Below, in pieces: positions 51,819 through 61,874 of a DNA stretch of 64,000 bases. The notes beneath the pieces are model-generated. The model saw nothing but the letters and a program-made list of their open reading frames with translations. It did no database searches and had not been told where the DNA came from. The stretch is from Rudanella paleaurantiibacter (GTDB taxonomy: Bacteria > Bacteroidota > Bacteroidia > Cytophagales > Spirosomataceae). A program made the translations under genes and the position numbers. The stretch's first letter is position 1; every line of letters begins with the position of its first letter. The stretch lies in NCBI RefSeq assembly GCF_009184635.1, contig NZ_WELI01000002.1:897788-961787 (forward strand), written 5' to 3'.

Positions 51819-54800
51819 ATGCAGTCATACGATACCTTACTCCAACGTATTGAGGAGTACAAGAAACGTTATTTTCTGAATCAACTCGTTAAAGGTGCCT
51901 TGTTTTTTACGGCTTTAGCGGGCTCTCTGTTCTTGCTGATCAACACGGCGGAGTTTATTGGTCGCTTCGGATCGACGGGGCGGGCTGTTATGTTTTTCGG
52001 CTTTTTGCTTACACTTCTGATTACGCTCTACCTTTTTATTCTCAAACCTCTGCTGGGTTTATACAACTTACGCAAAGCGTTGAGCGATGACGAAGCAGCT
52101 CGTCAGATCGGTACCTTTTTTCCGGAGGTTGGTGATAAGCTCCTAAACACACTTCAACTTCAGCGCATTAGCAGCGCTCAAAGTGATTTGATGCAGGCGA
52201 GTTTGCAACAACGCTCACAACAACTTCTGATTACCCGTTTTGCCAACGCTATTCAGATTGAGCGGAACCGACGTTTTCTGAAGCTGGCACTCCCTCCGGT
52301 TGTGCTCATTTTGGGGATTTTACTTGTCAACCCTACCTTTTTCAGTACTTCATCGACCCGGATCGTTAACTACAACCGTGAGTTTGCTGAGGAGGCTCCG
52401 TTTCAGTTTGTACTGCAAAACACGTCACTCAACGCGTTTCGGAACGAAGATTTTCCGGTTACTGTCCGGCTGAAAGGAAACGCTATTCCGCAGGATGTCT
52501 ATTTGGTGACCAATGGTACCCGCTTTAAGCTGGAGTCGAACAATTCGCTATTTACCTACACATTCGACAATGTGCAGCGGGATTTGGATTTTCATCTGGA
52601 AGCATCAGGATTTCGGTCAGATGAGTATCAACTTAAGCTGATTGACCGGCCTGCCGTTTTGAACTTCAACGTCAAGCTGGAATATCCAGCTTATCTGAAC
52701 AAACCCGCTGAACAATTGGCGAATGTGGGTAACCTGTTGATTCCACAGGGTACGGTTGTGACCTGGAATTTTGTGGCCGACCATACTGACTCGCTCTCTT
52801 TGCAGTTTGGACAAGGCACAAAGCCCGTGTTAGCTCAGGAGAATGAGGAGAATGGATTTACGGCTACACGTCGGATGATGCAGAATACGGCATTGACCGT
52901 AATGCTCAAAAATGCACAGGTACCGAATCCATCCTCAATCAGCTACGGCATACAGGTAATCCCCGATCGGTTTCCAACCATTTCGGTGGATAAAATTCAG
53001 GATACTGTTTCATACAATGCCATCGCCCTCAATGGGCTTATTTCCGACGACTATGGTTTCTCGCGCCTACGCCTGACCTATAAGATTATTCGAAAAGGGA
53101 AGGAGTCGCCATTTTACAATAAAGATATTCCGATCAATCGTTCTTCAACCTCACAGAATTTCGCTTACAACTGGTCATTAGACAGCTTGAAGCTCGATAA
53201 AGAAGACCGTATCGACTACTTCGTTCAGGTTTGGGATAACGATGGAGCCAATGGCCCAAAATCCGCCAAGTCGAGCGCAATGAATTTTGCGATTCCCTCG
53301 AACCAGGAAATTCAGCAGCAAATTGATCAGGCAGCGGAGAAAACTGAACAGCAGATTGATCAGGCTCTGAGCAAAACGCAGGAAATTAAGAAAGAGCTCA
53401 ATCAGATGGAGGAGCGCCTTCGGACAAAAAAAGCGACCGACTTCCAGGATAAAAAGCAGCTCGAAGATATTTTGAAGAAGCGCGAAGAGCTTATCGAACA
53501 GATAAAACAGCTTCAACAACAGTTTGACAAAACGAATCAGACTCAAGAGCGTTTTGCCCAGAACGATCCTCAAATGCAGCAAAAGTTAGAGCAGCTTGAG
53601 AAGATGTTTAAAGATTTGATGGACCCCGAATCGAAAAAGCTCTACGAAGAACTCAAGCAACTTCTGGAACGGAAGCAGGACGATAAGGCAAGCGAAATGC
53701 TGGATCGGTTGAACCGGAAGGAGCGAAATACGCAACGTGAGCTGGAGCGTGCCATGAAGATGTTTAAGCAAATGCAGCTGGAGCAAAAGATGGACAACAT
53801 CATGAATGATCTGGAAAAACAAGCTCAGCAGCAAGAGAAAGAAGCGGAAGAAAACGAAAAGGCCAATGCAGATCCTGAGAAGCAAGCGAAAGAGCAGGAG
53901 AAAGCAATGGAGGATTTTAAGAAGACGCAGGAGCAGTTGAAAGACCTGGAAAAGCAGGCTCAGAAAGATCAACTACGCTCGCCTGATCAACAAGAGGATT
54001 CGCAAAAGGAGATTGAACAGCAAATGCAGCAATCGAAACAGCAACTCGATCAGAAGCAAAGCAAAAAGGCATCGTCCTCACAGAGTAAAACGGCAAAATC
54101 GATGCGTAGCATGATGAAAGCTATGCAGATGTCGATGGCATCAATGGAGGCTCAGGAGTTGCAGGAGAACATGGATGATCTGCGTAATTTACTTGAGAAC
54201 CTGATTACCCTTTCGTTCAGTCAGGAGCGTCTGATGAAAGAGTTTAGAGGTATCAATCTGCAGGACCCACGTGTTGCACGGCTCTCACAAGAGCAACTCA
54301 AACTCCAGGATGATGCCCGAATTGTAGAAGATAGTCTGAATGCGCTGGCTTCGCGGGTGAATCAAATTCAGTCCTTTGTAACCCGCGAAATGTCCAATAT
54401 GAAATACTATATGGATCAGAGTGTTCAGCAACTGAAAGAGCGGAAGCTATCGCAGGCTTCGTCTCGTCAACAGTTTGCTATGACTTCCATGAATAATCTG
54501 GCGCTTTTGCTTAGCGATGTATTGAAAAATATGCAGCAGCAAATGAACGCCATGGGTGCTCCGGGCTCTGGGTCCAGCAAGGGGAAAAGCAACAATCCTT
54601 CCGGCGAAATGGGGGAAATGCAGAAACAGCTGAATGCTAAAATGCGCCAGATGTCGCAAGGAGGAACTACGGGTCGAGCACTCTCGGAGCAACTTGCGCA
54701 AATGGCTGCCGAACAAGCCATGATTCGAAACTTGCTCAAGAAGTTACAAGAAAATGCAAAAGGCACGGAGGCTGGTAAGCAAATGGATAAACAAGTCAAC

Positions 54801-55115
54801 GATCTGATGGAAAAGATGGATCAGACGGAAACGGACTTGGTGAATAAGCGGGTAAATCAAAATACGATAAACAGGCAAAATGAAATACTTACCCGTCTTC
54901 TCGAATCCGAAAAAGCGCTGAAGCAGCAGGAAGAAGACCCTAAGCGTCAATCGCAAACGGCCAAGGCGCCCAAAGTTAGTTCGCCCTCATTCTTCGACTC
55001 CATTAACAATAGACCGCAGATGAAACAAGTTGAAGTACTCAGGTCTGTAGTCCCCACGTACAATCCTTATTACAAAAAGCAGGCTAACGAGTATCTTCAG
55101 AAAGTAGCCAAATGA
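51819..55115 (+). CDS. DUF4175-like membrane protein with long coiled-coil
   Basis: 1098 residues. Two membrane helices near 20-80 (ALFFTALAGSLFLLINTAEF, VMFFGFLLTLLITLYLFILK) and another near 155-175 (LALPPVVLILGILLVN), then a beta-rich periplasmic part (about 200-500) and a very long Gln/Lys/Glu-rich coiled coil (about 500-1050) with segments like QQIDQAAEKTEQQIDQALSK. This layout matches DUF4175 proteins of Bacteroidota; their function is not established. The coiled coil suggests a scaffold or a link between membrane and peptidoglycan. It follows the small unknown gene and has its own terminator. Confidence 0.85.
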   Translation: MQSYDTLLQRIEEYKKRYFLNQLVKGALFFTALAGSLFLLINTAEFIGRFGSTGRAVMFFGFLLTLLITLYLFILKPLLGLYNLRKALSDDEAARQIGTFFPEVGDKLLNTLQLQRISSAQSDLMQASLQQRSQQLLITRFANAIQIERNRRFLKLALPPVVLILGILLVNPTFFSTSSTRIVNYNREFAEEAPFQFVLQNTSLNAFRNEDFPVTVRLKGNAIPQDVYLVTNGTRFKLESNNSLFTYTFDNVQRDLDFHLEASGFRSDEYQLKLIDRPAVLNFNVKLEYPAYLNKPAEQLANVGNLLIPQGTVVTWNFVADHTDSLSLQFGQGTKPVLAQENEENGFTATRRMMQNTALTVMLKNAQVPNPSSISYGIQVIPDRFPTISVDKIQDTVSYNAIALNGLISDDYGFSRLRLTYKIIRKGKESPFYNKDIPINRSSTSQNFAYNWSLDSLKLDKEDRIDYFVQVWDNDGANGPKSAKSSAMNFAIPSNQEIQQQIDQAAEKTEQQIDQALSKTQEIKKELNQMEERLRTKKATDFQDKKQLEDILKKREELIEQIKQLQQQFDKTNQTQERFAQNDPQMQQKLEQLEKMFKDLMDPESKKLYEELKQLLERKQDDKASEMLDRLNRKERNTQRELERAMKMFKQMQLEQKMDNIMNDLEKQAQQQEKEAEENEKANADPEKQAKEQEKAMEDFKKTQEQLKDLEKQAQKDQLRSPDQQEDSQKEIEQQMQQSKQQLDQKQSKKASSSQSKTAKSMRSMMKAMQMSMASMEAQELQENMDDLRNLLENLITLSFSQERLMKEFRGINLQDPRVARLSQEQLKLQDDARIVEDSLNALASRVNQIQSFVTREMSNMKYYMDQSVQQLKERKLSQASSRQQFAMTSMNNLALLLSDVLKNMQQQMNAMGAPGSGSSKGKSNNPSGEMGEMQKQLNAKMRQMSQGGTTGRALSEQLAQMAAEQAMIRNLLKKLQENAKGTEAGKQMDKQVNDLMEKMDQTETDLVNKRVNQNTINRQNEILTRLLESEKALKQQEEDPKRQSQTAKAPKVSSPSFFDSINNRPQMKQVEVLRSVVPTYNPYYKKQANEYLQKVAK

Positions 55116-55126
55116 TTTAAAACCAG

Positions 55127-55163
55127 AAGCGGAGAACTTTTTTAAAGTTTTCCGCTTTTTTCT
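55127..55163 (+). terminator. Terminator after the DUF4175 gene
   Basis: AAGCGGAGAACTTT pairs with AAAGTTTTCCGCTT (one G-U), 3-base loop, followed by six T residues. Confidence 0.9.
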
Positions 55164-55204
55164 TAAAAGTTTCCACGTGAAACATTTTAAGTTTTTCGCA
55201 AAAA

Positions 55205-57067
55205 ATGCACGAAACATACGACGTCATAGTAGTTGGAGCTGGTCATGCTGGTTGTGAGGCTGCGCATGCGGCAGCCACCATGGGTTCCAAGGTTCTGCTC
55301 ATCACCATGAATATGCAGACTATAGCCCAGATGTCATGCAACCCGGCTATGGGCGGTGTGGCAAAGGGGCAAATAGTCCGTGAAGTCGACGCCTTGGGCG
55401 GAATGTCAGGAATCATTAGTGACAAGAGTATGATTCAGTTCCGAATGCTCAACCGCTCAAAAGGACCCGCCATGTGGAGCCCACGCTGTCAGAGCGATCG
55501 GAATATGTTCGCCAACGAGTGGAGACTTGCACTGGAACACAACGCTAATGTCGACTTTTGGCAGGATACCGTGAGTCAGCTTCTGGTAAAGCATAATCGA
55601 GTTCACGGCGTGCGCACAGACATGGGCCTGGAGTTTAAGGCAAAGGCTGTGGTACTCACCAATGGAACGTTTCTTAATGGTCGAATCTTTATCGGCGAAA
55701 AGATATTCGGTGGTGGGCGAACCGCTGAGCGGGCTACAACAGGGTTGACCGAACAATTGGTCGAGATAGGTTTTGAAGCGGGCCGGATGAAAACCGGTAC
55801 TCCACCGCGAATTGATGGACGCTCTCTTGACTACAGCCGCATGGAGGAACAACCCGGTGATGAGAACCCCGGCAAGTTTTCTTACAGCACCACGAAGCCT
55901 CTGTCCACTCAACGGAGCTGCTGGATTACCTATACCAACAGTGATGTGCACGAAACCCTAAAGGAAGGATTCGAAAAATCACCCATGTTTACTGGGCGAA
56001 TCAAAGGGTTGGGCCCGCGGTATTGCCCATCTATTGAAGATAAAATCAACCGATTTGCTGATAAAGACCGGCATCAAATCTTTGTTGAGCCGGAAGGGTG
56101 GGAGACTGTCGAAGTCTATGTAAATGGCTTCTCCACGTCTTTGCCTGAAGATGTTCAGCTAAGAGCTTTACGTAAAATTCAGGGGTTTGAACAAGCAAAG
56201 ATGTTTAGACCGGGCTATGCGGTCGAGTACGACTTTTTCCCGCCAACCCAGCTGAAGCATACACTGGAAACACATTTGGTTGAAAACCTATTTTTTGCAG
56301 GCCAGATCAACGGAACTACGGGTTATGAAGAGGCTGCCTGTCAAGGGCTCATTGCGGGTATAAATGCACACCAAAATGCGCACGAAAAAGACTCCTTTAC
56401 CATCAGTCGGTCCGAAGGATACATCGGGGTTTTGATTGATGATCTAATCACAAAGGGTACAGAAGAGCCCTACCGAATGTTTACCTCTAGAGCAGAGTAT
56501 AGAACATTGCTCCGGCAGGATAACGCCGATTTGCGGCTCACTGAACGGGGGCACACGATTGGACTTGCCTCCGACAGCCGCCTTCAGGACGTCCAGAAAA
56601 AGAAGCAAACGATTGCGGACTTAATGGATAACATACGGGTCACAAAGGTCAAACCTGAAGAAATAAATAGCTGGTTGGGCGATCTGAATAGTGCTCAGCT
56701 TCGTGAGAAGAGCAGTTTGTACGGCCTGATTAAACGCCCGGAGATAGGGCTGACAGAGGTCGACTATTTACTACAATTCTTACCGGAATACGAGCCTGAG
56801 GTGAACACGGAAACAATCGAGCAGGCAGTCATCGAAATCAAATACGAAGACTATCTGAACCGTGAGCGTACAAACGCTGAAAAAATCAGCAAATGGGAGA
56901 ACTTAGAAATTACGGCTGATTTTGATTACGACAGATTGAAAGCTTTATCGTTTGAAGGACGAGATAAATTAAAAAAACAAAGGCCAGCCACTATTGGACA
57001 AGCCTCTCGGATAAGCGGAGTCAGCCCCTCGGATATTTCAATACTCTTAGTTTATTTAGGTCGTTAG
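55205..57067 (+). CDS. mnmG: tRNA uridine-5-carboxymethylaminomethyl modification enzyme MnmG
   Basis: 620 residues, full length. FAD-binding motif [16 protein letters not shown] at the start, then [20 protein letters not shown] and the catalytic region with [14 protein letters not shown], and [20 protein letters not shown] near the middle. The C-terminal helical domain ends [20 protein letters not shown]. MnmG works with MnmE to modify the wobble uridine of several tRNAs. The older name gidA reflects its frequent position beside the replication origin; here a candidate origin lies 1 kb downstream. Confidence 0.97.
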   Translation: MHETYDVIVVGAGHAGCEAAHAAATMGSKVLLITMNMQTIAQMSCNPAMGGVAKGQIVREVDALGGMSGIISDKSMIQFRMLNRSKGPAMWSPRCQSDRNMFANEWRLALEHNANVDFWQDTVSQLLVKHNRVHGVRTDMGLEFKAKAVVLTNGTFLNGRIFIGEKIFGGGRTAERATTGLTEQLVEIGFEAGRMKTGTPPRIDGRSLDYSRMEEQPGDENPGKFSYSTTKPLSTQRSCWITYTNSDVHETLKEGFEKSPMFTGRIKGLGPRYCPSIEDKINRFADKDRHQIFVEPEGWETVEVYVNGFSTSLPEDVQLRALRKIQGFEQAKMFRPGYAVEYDFFPPTQLKHTLETHLVENLFFAGQINGTTGYEEAACQGLIAGINAHQNAHEKDSFTISRSEGYIGVLIDDLITKGTEEPYRMFTSRAEYRTLLRQDNADLRLTERGHTIGLASDSRLQDVQKKKQTIADLMDNIRVTKVKPEEINSWLGDLNSAQLREKSSLYGLIKRPEIGLTEVDYLLQFLPEYEPEVNTETIEQAVIEIKYEDYLNRERTNAEKISKWENLEITADFDYDRLKALSFEGRDKLKKQRPATIGQASRISGVSPSDISILLVYLGR

Positions 57068-57080
57068 ACATCTATCTTTG

Positions 57081-57108
57081 ATCCCGCTTAAACAAGCGGG
57101 ATTATTTT
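57081..57108 (+). terminator. Terminator after mnmG
   Basis: ATCCCGCTT (57081-57089) pairs with AAGCGGGAT (57094-57102), then a T-rich run. Confidence 0.9.
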
Positions 57109-57125
57109 TTTAAGTCGCTATTGCT

Positions 57126-58010
57126 ATGAATCAGGAAACGTTGACAAACTGTCCTATTTGCTCTTCCACCCAATTTTCAACGCACTTAGTTTGTAAAGAC
57201 TATCTGATAAGCCAAAGCGATTTTACCATACAATCGTGCAATCAGTGTGGTTTTCGCTTTACAAATCCGCGGCCTGATTCATCATCGATAGGCGCTTATT
57301 ACCAATCCGCTGATTATGTTTCGCACAACGACAGCGGGGGCGGCCTTATCAATAAATTATATCGTTTGGTTCGTCAGTACACCTTACAGCAAAAGCTTAA
57401 GCTTATTAACTCAACACAGGCCAAACCAGGCAAGGTCTTAGACGTAGGATGTGGAACGGGACTTTTTTTAGAGACGTGCCATAAAGGTGGCTGGCAAATC
57501 AACGGTGTTGAACCTGACGCTAACGCACGTACAGTAGCCACTAATCGTTTACAGATTCAGGTCAAGGCTGATATTGATCAGATTACCGATAACGAGTTTG
57601 ACCTACTCACAATGTGGCACGTTCTGGAGCATGTGCCAGACCTGCCCCAAACTTTGGTCAAATTACGAAACCGCATCCGGGTAGGGGGGACGCTGCTGAT
57701 TGCGGTACCAAATTCAGATTCGTTAGACGCTCAACATTTCCGGAATCATTGGGCAGCATACGATGTACCACGGCATCTGTCACATTTTACCCCGCCCACG
57801 TTAAAGAAGCTGGTAAATGAAAGCGGCTTCGCATTTCAGGAAATGCACCCCATGTACTTCGATGCCTTTTATATCGGTATGCTCAGTACGAAGTATCGAG
57901 ATGGTCGTACAAATTGGTTAGAAAGCATCTACCAGGGATTACGGTCAAATATGTACGGCAGCCGAACCGGTAATTACTCCAGCCTTATTTACGTATTCCG
58001 AAAGCTGTAA
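57126..58010 (+). CDS. Class I SAM-dependent methyltransferase with zinc-ribbon start
   Basis: 294 residues. Two zinc-binding cysteine pairs come first (CPICSST and CNQCGFRF). The SAM-binding motif I is VLDVGCGTGLFLE, followed by LLTMWHVLEHVPDLPQTLVK and LIAVPNSDSLDAQHFRNHWA. The substrate is unknown; similar proteins act on sugars or small metabolites. It lies between mnmG and the candidate origin on the same strand. Confidence 0.87.
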   Translation: MNQETLTNCPICSSTQFSTHLVCKDYLISQSDFTIQSCNQCGFRFTNPRPDSSSIGAYYQSADYVSHNDSGGGLINKLYRLVRQYTLQQKLKLINSTQAKPGKVLDVGCGTGLFLETCHKGGWQINGVEPDANARTVATNRLQIQVKADIDQITDNEFDLLTMWHVLEHVPDLPQTLVKLRNRIRVGGTLLIAVPNSDSLDAQHFRNHWAAYDVPRHLSHFTPPTLKKLVNESGFAFQEMHPMYFDAFYIGMLSTKYRDGRTNWLESIYQGLRSNMYGSRTGNYSSLIYVFRKL

Positions 58011-58043
58011 CCTGAAGCCCATTCTGCATCCCAAATACTGACG

Positions 58044-58070
58044 AGCCCTGAAGCCATGCTTTAGGGCTTT
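58044..58070 (+). terminator. Terminator after the methyltransferase gene
   Basis: AGCCCTGAAGC pairs with GCTTTAGGGCT (one G-U) around a short loop, then a T-run. Confidence 0.85.
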
Positions 58071-58129
58071 TTCATGACTATTTCACGAATCCAGAAAAGG
58101 TCAATCTAAAATTAAAAATGTGAAAATTT

Positions 58130-58534
58130 TGGGTGGATAACCATGTTGATAACTCACACATAGAAGTGTATAAATGTTAGATTGATTGAATCCAAAATGT
58201 GTACAAGCTGAGGGTTATCCTGAACCGAGATTATCCACAACGATTGTGTAGAATAACTGTCCCGAAATCAACGAGCCAATGACATGTTTTCGTCAAGAGC
58301 AAATTGTGCAAAAATGAGGTTGGTTAATAAGTGTAAAAGTGAACACCAGAATTGTGCATAACTTGTTAATTTGCTGATTAACAACACATTCAAAGTGGAT
58401 AATAAAATAACATTGTGGGATAACTATGTTGAGAAATTAGCCGTTATTGTTAAGTAGCTGTGGACAGTTTATCTTTCCACATATCCACAGCCTTAATGGT
58501 TTATAATAGTTAAAGAAATTAATTAAATTAGAAA
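58130..58534. other. Candidate chromosomal replication origin (oriC)
   Basis: Gene-free and strikingly AT-rich. DnaA boxes of the TTATCCACA type, counting both strands: a perfect one at 58231-58239; one TTATGCACA-type at 58353-58361; 8-of-9 matches at 58132-58140, 58144-58152, 58394-58402 and 58481-58489; plus weaker 7-of-9 copies near 58165, 58215 and 58459. The last 45 bases (58490-58534) are nearly pure A/T and could be the unwinding element. The position 1.1 kb beyond mnmG (gidA), with an rRNA operon nearby, fits known origin neighbourhoods. dnaA is not in the window. Confidence 0.7.
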
Positions 58535-60349
58535 ATGAAAAATAGGTTTGTGTATATCCTGTTGCTGGGTGTGCTGCTGGTCGGACAAGCCCACTGGTGT
58601 CTCGGTCAATCGCCAGCCGACCTGGCCGACGAGTATTATAAAAAAGAAGAATTCGAAAAGGCGGCCAATGAATACGCAAAGCTGTTGAAAAACCAGATCA
58701 ACTGGCCGACGGCCTTTCGGTATGTGAATAGCCTATTGCGGGCAAACAAAAATGAAGAAGCCGATAAGTATTTGAAAAGACAGGTACGGTCGGAAAATGA
58801 GAATAAATATCTGTTCGAAATCTTGACGGGTTTCGTAGCTAGCCGGGGGAGTGATACCCTGGAAGTGAACAAGCGGTTCAACGCGGCCTTGAAAGAAGCA
58901 CAAAAGTCTGTTGCCAGAGCAGAACAGTCGGCCATTGCCTTTTCAGATATCAACGAATCAAAGTGGGCTATCAAAGCGCTGCTAACAGCACGCGAGTTGA
59001 GTAAAGACAATTCAGCCTATAGCGAAGAGTTAGCCGGCCTATACCGCGCTACGAGTCAAAATGAAAAATGGCTGAGTGAGTTATTTACCTTGAACCGGTT
59101 TCCCGAAAAGCGTGAGAAGGTGATGGCAGCTTTACAGGGAGTTATCAACACCAAAGACGAGGAAATGTTGGAAAAGGCATTGTATGCCCGTGTACAGCAA
59201 GAACCGAATGAATTAAGTTATACCGATCTGCTTACCTGGTTTTTTGTGCAGAAGCAGAAATTCAGCCGAGCCCTGCTGCAGGAGAAGGCAACAGATCGTC
59301 GGCTCAAGTTAAACGGCAGTCGTGTGTATGACCTTGGCAATATTGCTTTGAACAATAAGGAATACAAAGTTGCCGCAGATGCCTTTGATTACGTTGCCAC
59401 GACCTATCCACAAGGCCAGCTGTACCCATTCGCCCGCCGATTGACAATAAACGCCCGGGAGGAGCAAATCAAAAACACCTATCCCGTTGATCCATCCGAA
59501 ATCCGAAAGCTGATAAATAGCTACCAGAGTATGCTTCAGGAAATTGGTACAAATGCCAAGACTTTAGATGCGCTGCGTAGTACAGCAAATTTGTACGCCA
59601 ATTACTTAGATCAAAAAGACACGGCACTGACGGTACTAGATTTAGCCATCGAAATGGGGAAAACTGACCGGAATTTTGTGGATAAGTGCAAAATTGACAA
59701 AGGAGATATCTATCTGCTTAAGAATGAGCCCTGGGAATCCACATTGTTGTATTCGCAAGTGGAAAAGTCTCAGAAAGAGGAGCAATTAGGACATGAAGCC
59801 AAGCTGAAAAACGCCAAACTGCACTATTACAGTGGCAACTTCATACTGGCCAAGGAAATACTGGATATTTTGAAACTTGCTACTTCCAGGGAAATTGCCA
59901 ATGATGCCGAACAATTAGGGTTGCTCATTCAGGACAACACTGGGATGGATAGTACAGGGGCTGCAATGCGCGATTACGCGGCCGTAGAGCTCATGCTTTT
60001 TCAAAATAAGCTGGAGGGTGCAGTTGAGTCTTTAAATGCAATGCAGACGAAATATAGCTCACACATGCTGGCTGATGAAATCCTGTGGTTGCGGGCAAAT
60101 ACATATCTGAAGCAGGGGAAGACCGACAAAGCGATGGAAGACCTCAAGCAAATTACAGCTTCACATGGCCAGGATATTCTGGCTGATGATGCCTTGTTTC
60201 TTCAAGGGAAAATCTACGAGGAGCGGCTCAAGGATAAAAATGAGGCTATGGCAATTTATCAGAAGCTACTTACCGATCACTCAGGGAGTATTTATGTTGC
60301 CGAAGCCAGAAAACGTTTTCGAAGTCTCCGCGGTGATGTTGTGAATTAA
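58535..60349 (+). CDS. Secreted tetratricopeptide repeat protein
   Basis: 604 residues. A signal peptide (MKNRFVYILLLGVLLVGQAH, cut near LGQ) precedes TPR-like helical repeats throughout, for example DLADEYYKKEEFEKAANEYA at the start, YDLGNIALNNKEYKVAADAF mid-protein, and ADDALFLQGKIYEERLKDKN near the end. It probably is a periplasmic or surface scaffold for protein partners. I do not recognise a specific function. Its start is only a few bases after the A/T-rich edge of the candidate origin. Confidence 0.85.
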   Translation: MKNRFVYILLLGVLLVGQAHWCLGQSPADLADEYYKKEEFEKAANEYAKLLKNQINWPTAFRYVNSLLRANKNEEADKYLKRQVRSENENKYLFEILTGFVASRGSDTLEVNKRFNAALKEAQKSVARAEQSAIAFSDINESKWAIKALLTARELSKDNSAYSEELAGLYRATSQNEKWLSELFTLNRFPEKREKVMAALQGVINTKDEEMLEKALYARVQQEPNELSYTDLLTWFFVQKQKFSRALLQEKATDRRLKLNGSRVYDLGNIALNNKEYKVAADAFDYVATTYPQGQLYPFARRLTINAREEQIKNTYPVDPSEIRKLINSYQSMLQEIGTNAKTLDALRSTANLYANYLDQKDTALTVLDLAIEMGKTDRNFVDKCKIDKGDIYLLKNEPWESTLLYSQVEKSQKEEQLGHEAKLKNAKLHYYSGNFILAKEILDILKLATSREIANDAEQLGLLIQDNTGMDSTGAAMRDYAAVELMLFQNKLEGAVESLNAMQTKYSSHMLADEILWLRANTYLKQGKTDKAMEDLKQITASHGQDILADDALFLQGKIYEERLKDKNEAMAIYQKLLTDHSGSIYVAEARKRFRSLRGDVVN

Positions 60350-60390
60350 ATCAATAGGGCCAATCTGATTCAGATTGGCCCTATTGATTT
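60348..60390. terminator. Bidirectional terminator between the TPR gene and thrC
   Basis: A perfect 20-bp stem (60348-60367 with 60371-60390) with a 3-base loop. Both arms overlap the stop codons of the convergent genes (60347-60349 and 60391-60389). Confidence 0.9.
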
Positions 60391-61696
60391 AGATCGTTTG
60401 TAATAGCGCTTCTTTGAAATCCAGATAACGAGGTCGAATCTGAATCGACCTCTTTTCGCGACTAGCCAACACGGCAAGTCGTTCGGGTACATCAACAGAT
60501 ACCGATAAGACTTTCTCAACCAAAGGCTTAAACTTTGACGGATGAGCTGTGGCTAACGCGATACCACAAACATCAGCATTGTTAAGAGCTAAATACTGCT
60601 GCATTCCCATGATACCAATAGCGGTATGCGGACAACTTACGTACCCATAAGCTTCGTAAATAGCCTGCATACCAGCTCGCGTTTGCTCATCGTCGAAATA
60701 GCAACCTGATACTTGGCTTGTTACAGCATCGAACGAATCGCCGTACAGGTGTTTTAACCGTACAAAATTGCTGGGAGCACCAACATCCATTGCGTTTGAA
60801 ATGGTAGCAACCGAATCTTTTGGCGTGTAGTCTCCAGACAGGAGGTAGTCTGGCACAACATGATTAAGGTTTGTGGCGGCAATAAAGTGGTGAACCGGAA
60901 GCCCCATTTTCTGAACAAGAACCCCTGCGCTCAGATTACCAAAGTTGCCACTTGGCGTACAGAAGACAACTGGTTTTTGGTGACTGGCGACCTGACCATA
61001 CGCGCTTACATAATAGAAGCCCTGTGGAATCAACCGGAAAATGTTAATCGAATTAGCCGATGAAAGAGCAATCTGGTCAGTCAGTTCCGAATCAAGGAAA
61101 GCCTGCTTTACTAAAGCCTGACAATCATCAAACGACCCTTCAACCTCAAAAGCCTGAATATTTCCACCGAGTGTGGTCAATTGCTTTTCCTGCAAATCGC
61201 TAACCCGTCCTTTCGGATACAGAATAGAAACGCGAACACCGGGTACATTATGAAACCCCATGGCAACCGCTCCGCCTGTATCACCGGATGTTGCAACCAG
61301 AATGTGCACTTCCGAGTCACGTTGCTTGGAGAAATACGACATGAGGCCCGCCATGTAACGAGCGCCTACATCTTTGAATGCGAGCGATGGCCCATGAAAC
61401 AGCTCCAAAACAGCAAGTTTTTCGGCTTCAAGCGGAACAACCGGCGTTTCAAACGGAAAGGCACGGTGTGTCAGCTCTTGGAGGTCAGCATCAGAAATCT
61501 CGTTACCGAATAAAGCTTTACTGAGCTGATAACCAATGTCAGCTAAAGTTCCAGATGCAATTTGGTTGAAGAAGGCCGGCCCAAGATCTGGCAAATGGTC
61601 TGGCATGTATAGCCCTTTGTCGGCTGGTAAGCTAGTAAAAAGGGCATCTTGAATGGAAACGGTTTTCTCCGGGCTGTTCGTACTGTAAAAGCGCAT
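60389..61696 (-). CDS. thrC: Threonine synthase
   Basis: 435 residues from the ATG at 61696 (MRFYSTNSPEKTVSIQDALF); an upstream in-frame ATG adds eight residues and is less likely. The PLP lysine lies in GPSLAFKDVGARYM, the phosphate-binding loop in VATSGDTGGAVAMGFHNV, and TPSGNFGNLSAGVLVQKMGL is typical of the class with an N-terminal extension. It converts O-phosphohomoserine to threonine in the cytoplasm. Confidence 0.95.
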   Translation of the reverse strand: MRFYSTNSPEKTVSIQDALFTSLPADKGLYMPDHLPDLGPAFFNQIASGTLADIGYQLSKALFGNEISDADLQELTHRAFPFETPVVPLEAEKLAVLELFHGPSLAFKDVGARYMAGLMSYFSKQRDSEVHILVATSGDTGGAVAMGFHNVPGVRVSILYPKGRVSDLQEKQLTTLGGNIQAFEVEGSFDDCQALVKQAFLDSELTDQIALSSANSINIFRLIPQGFYYVSAYGQVASHQKPVVFCTPSGNFGNLSAGVLVQKMGLPVHHFIAATNLNHVVPDYLLSGDYTPKDSVATISNAMDVGAPSNFVRLKHLYGDSFDAVTSQVSGCYFDDEQTRAGMQAIYEAYGYVSCPHTAIGIMGMQQYLALNNADVCGIALATAHPSKFKPLVEKVLSVSVDVPERLAVLASREKRSIQIRPRYLDFKEALLQTI

Positions 61697-61848
61697 GATA
61701 CTCAGGGATAAGGGGCGCAATTTACAAGGTTATCCACATTGGATTGGTTAAAATGTCGATGTTAAGACCTAAATGGGTAAAGAGCGTTGCGCGCATGGAT
61801 AGCATTCCCACTAAATTGTGTTATTACTTTTTAGTGAGGGTAAGAAAG

Positions 61849-61856
61849 TATATTTG
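61849..61856 (+). promoter_or_regulatory. -7 box of pruA
   Basis: TATATTTG matches TAnnTTTG and ends 18 bases before the pruA ATG. The -33 position is not clear. Confidence 0.5.
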
Positions 61857-61874
61857 CCCCAAAACACTTCAACT

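Noticed and set aside
53280..54960. Highly repetitive Gln/Lys/Glu codons
   Set aside because: Explained by the coiled-coil of the DUF4175 protein, not a DNA repeat array or CRISPR.
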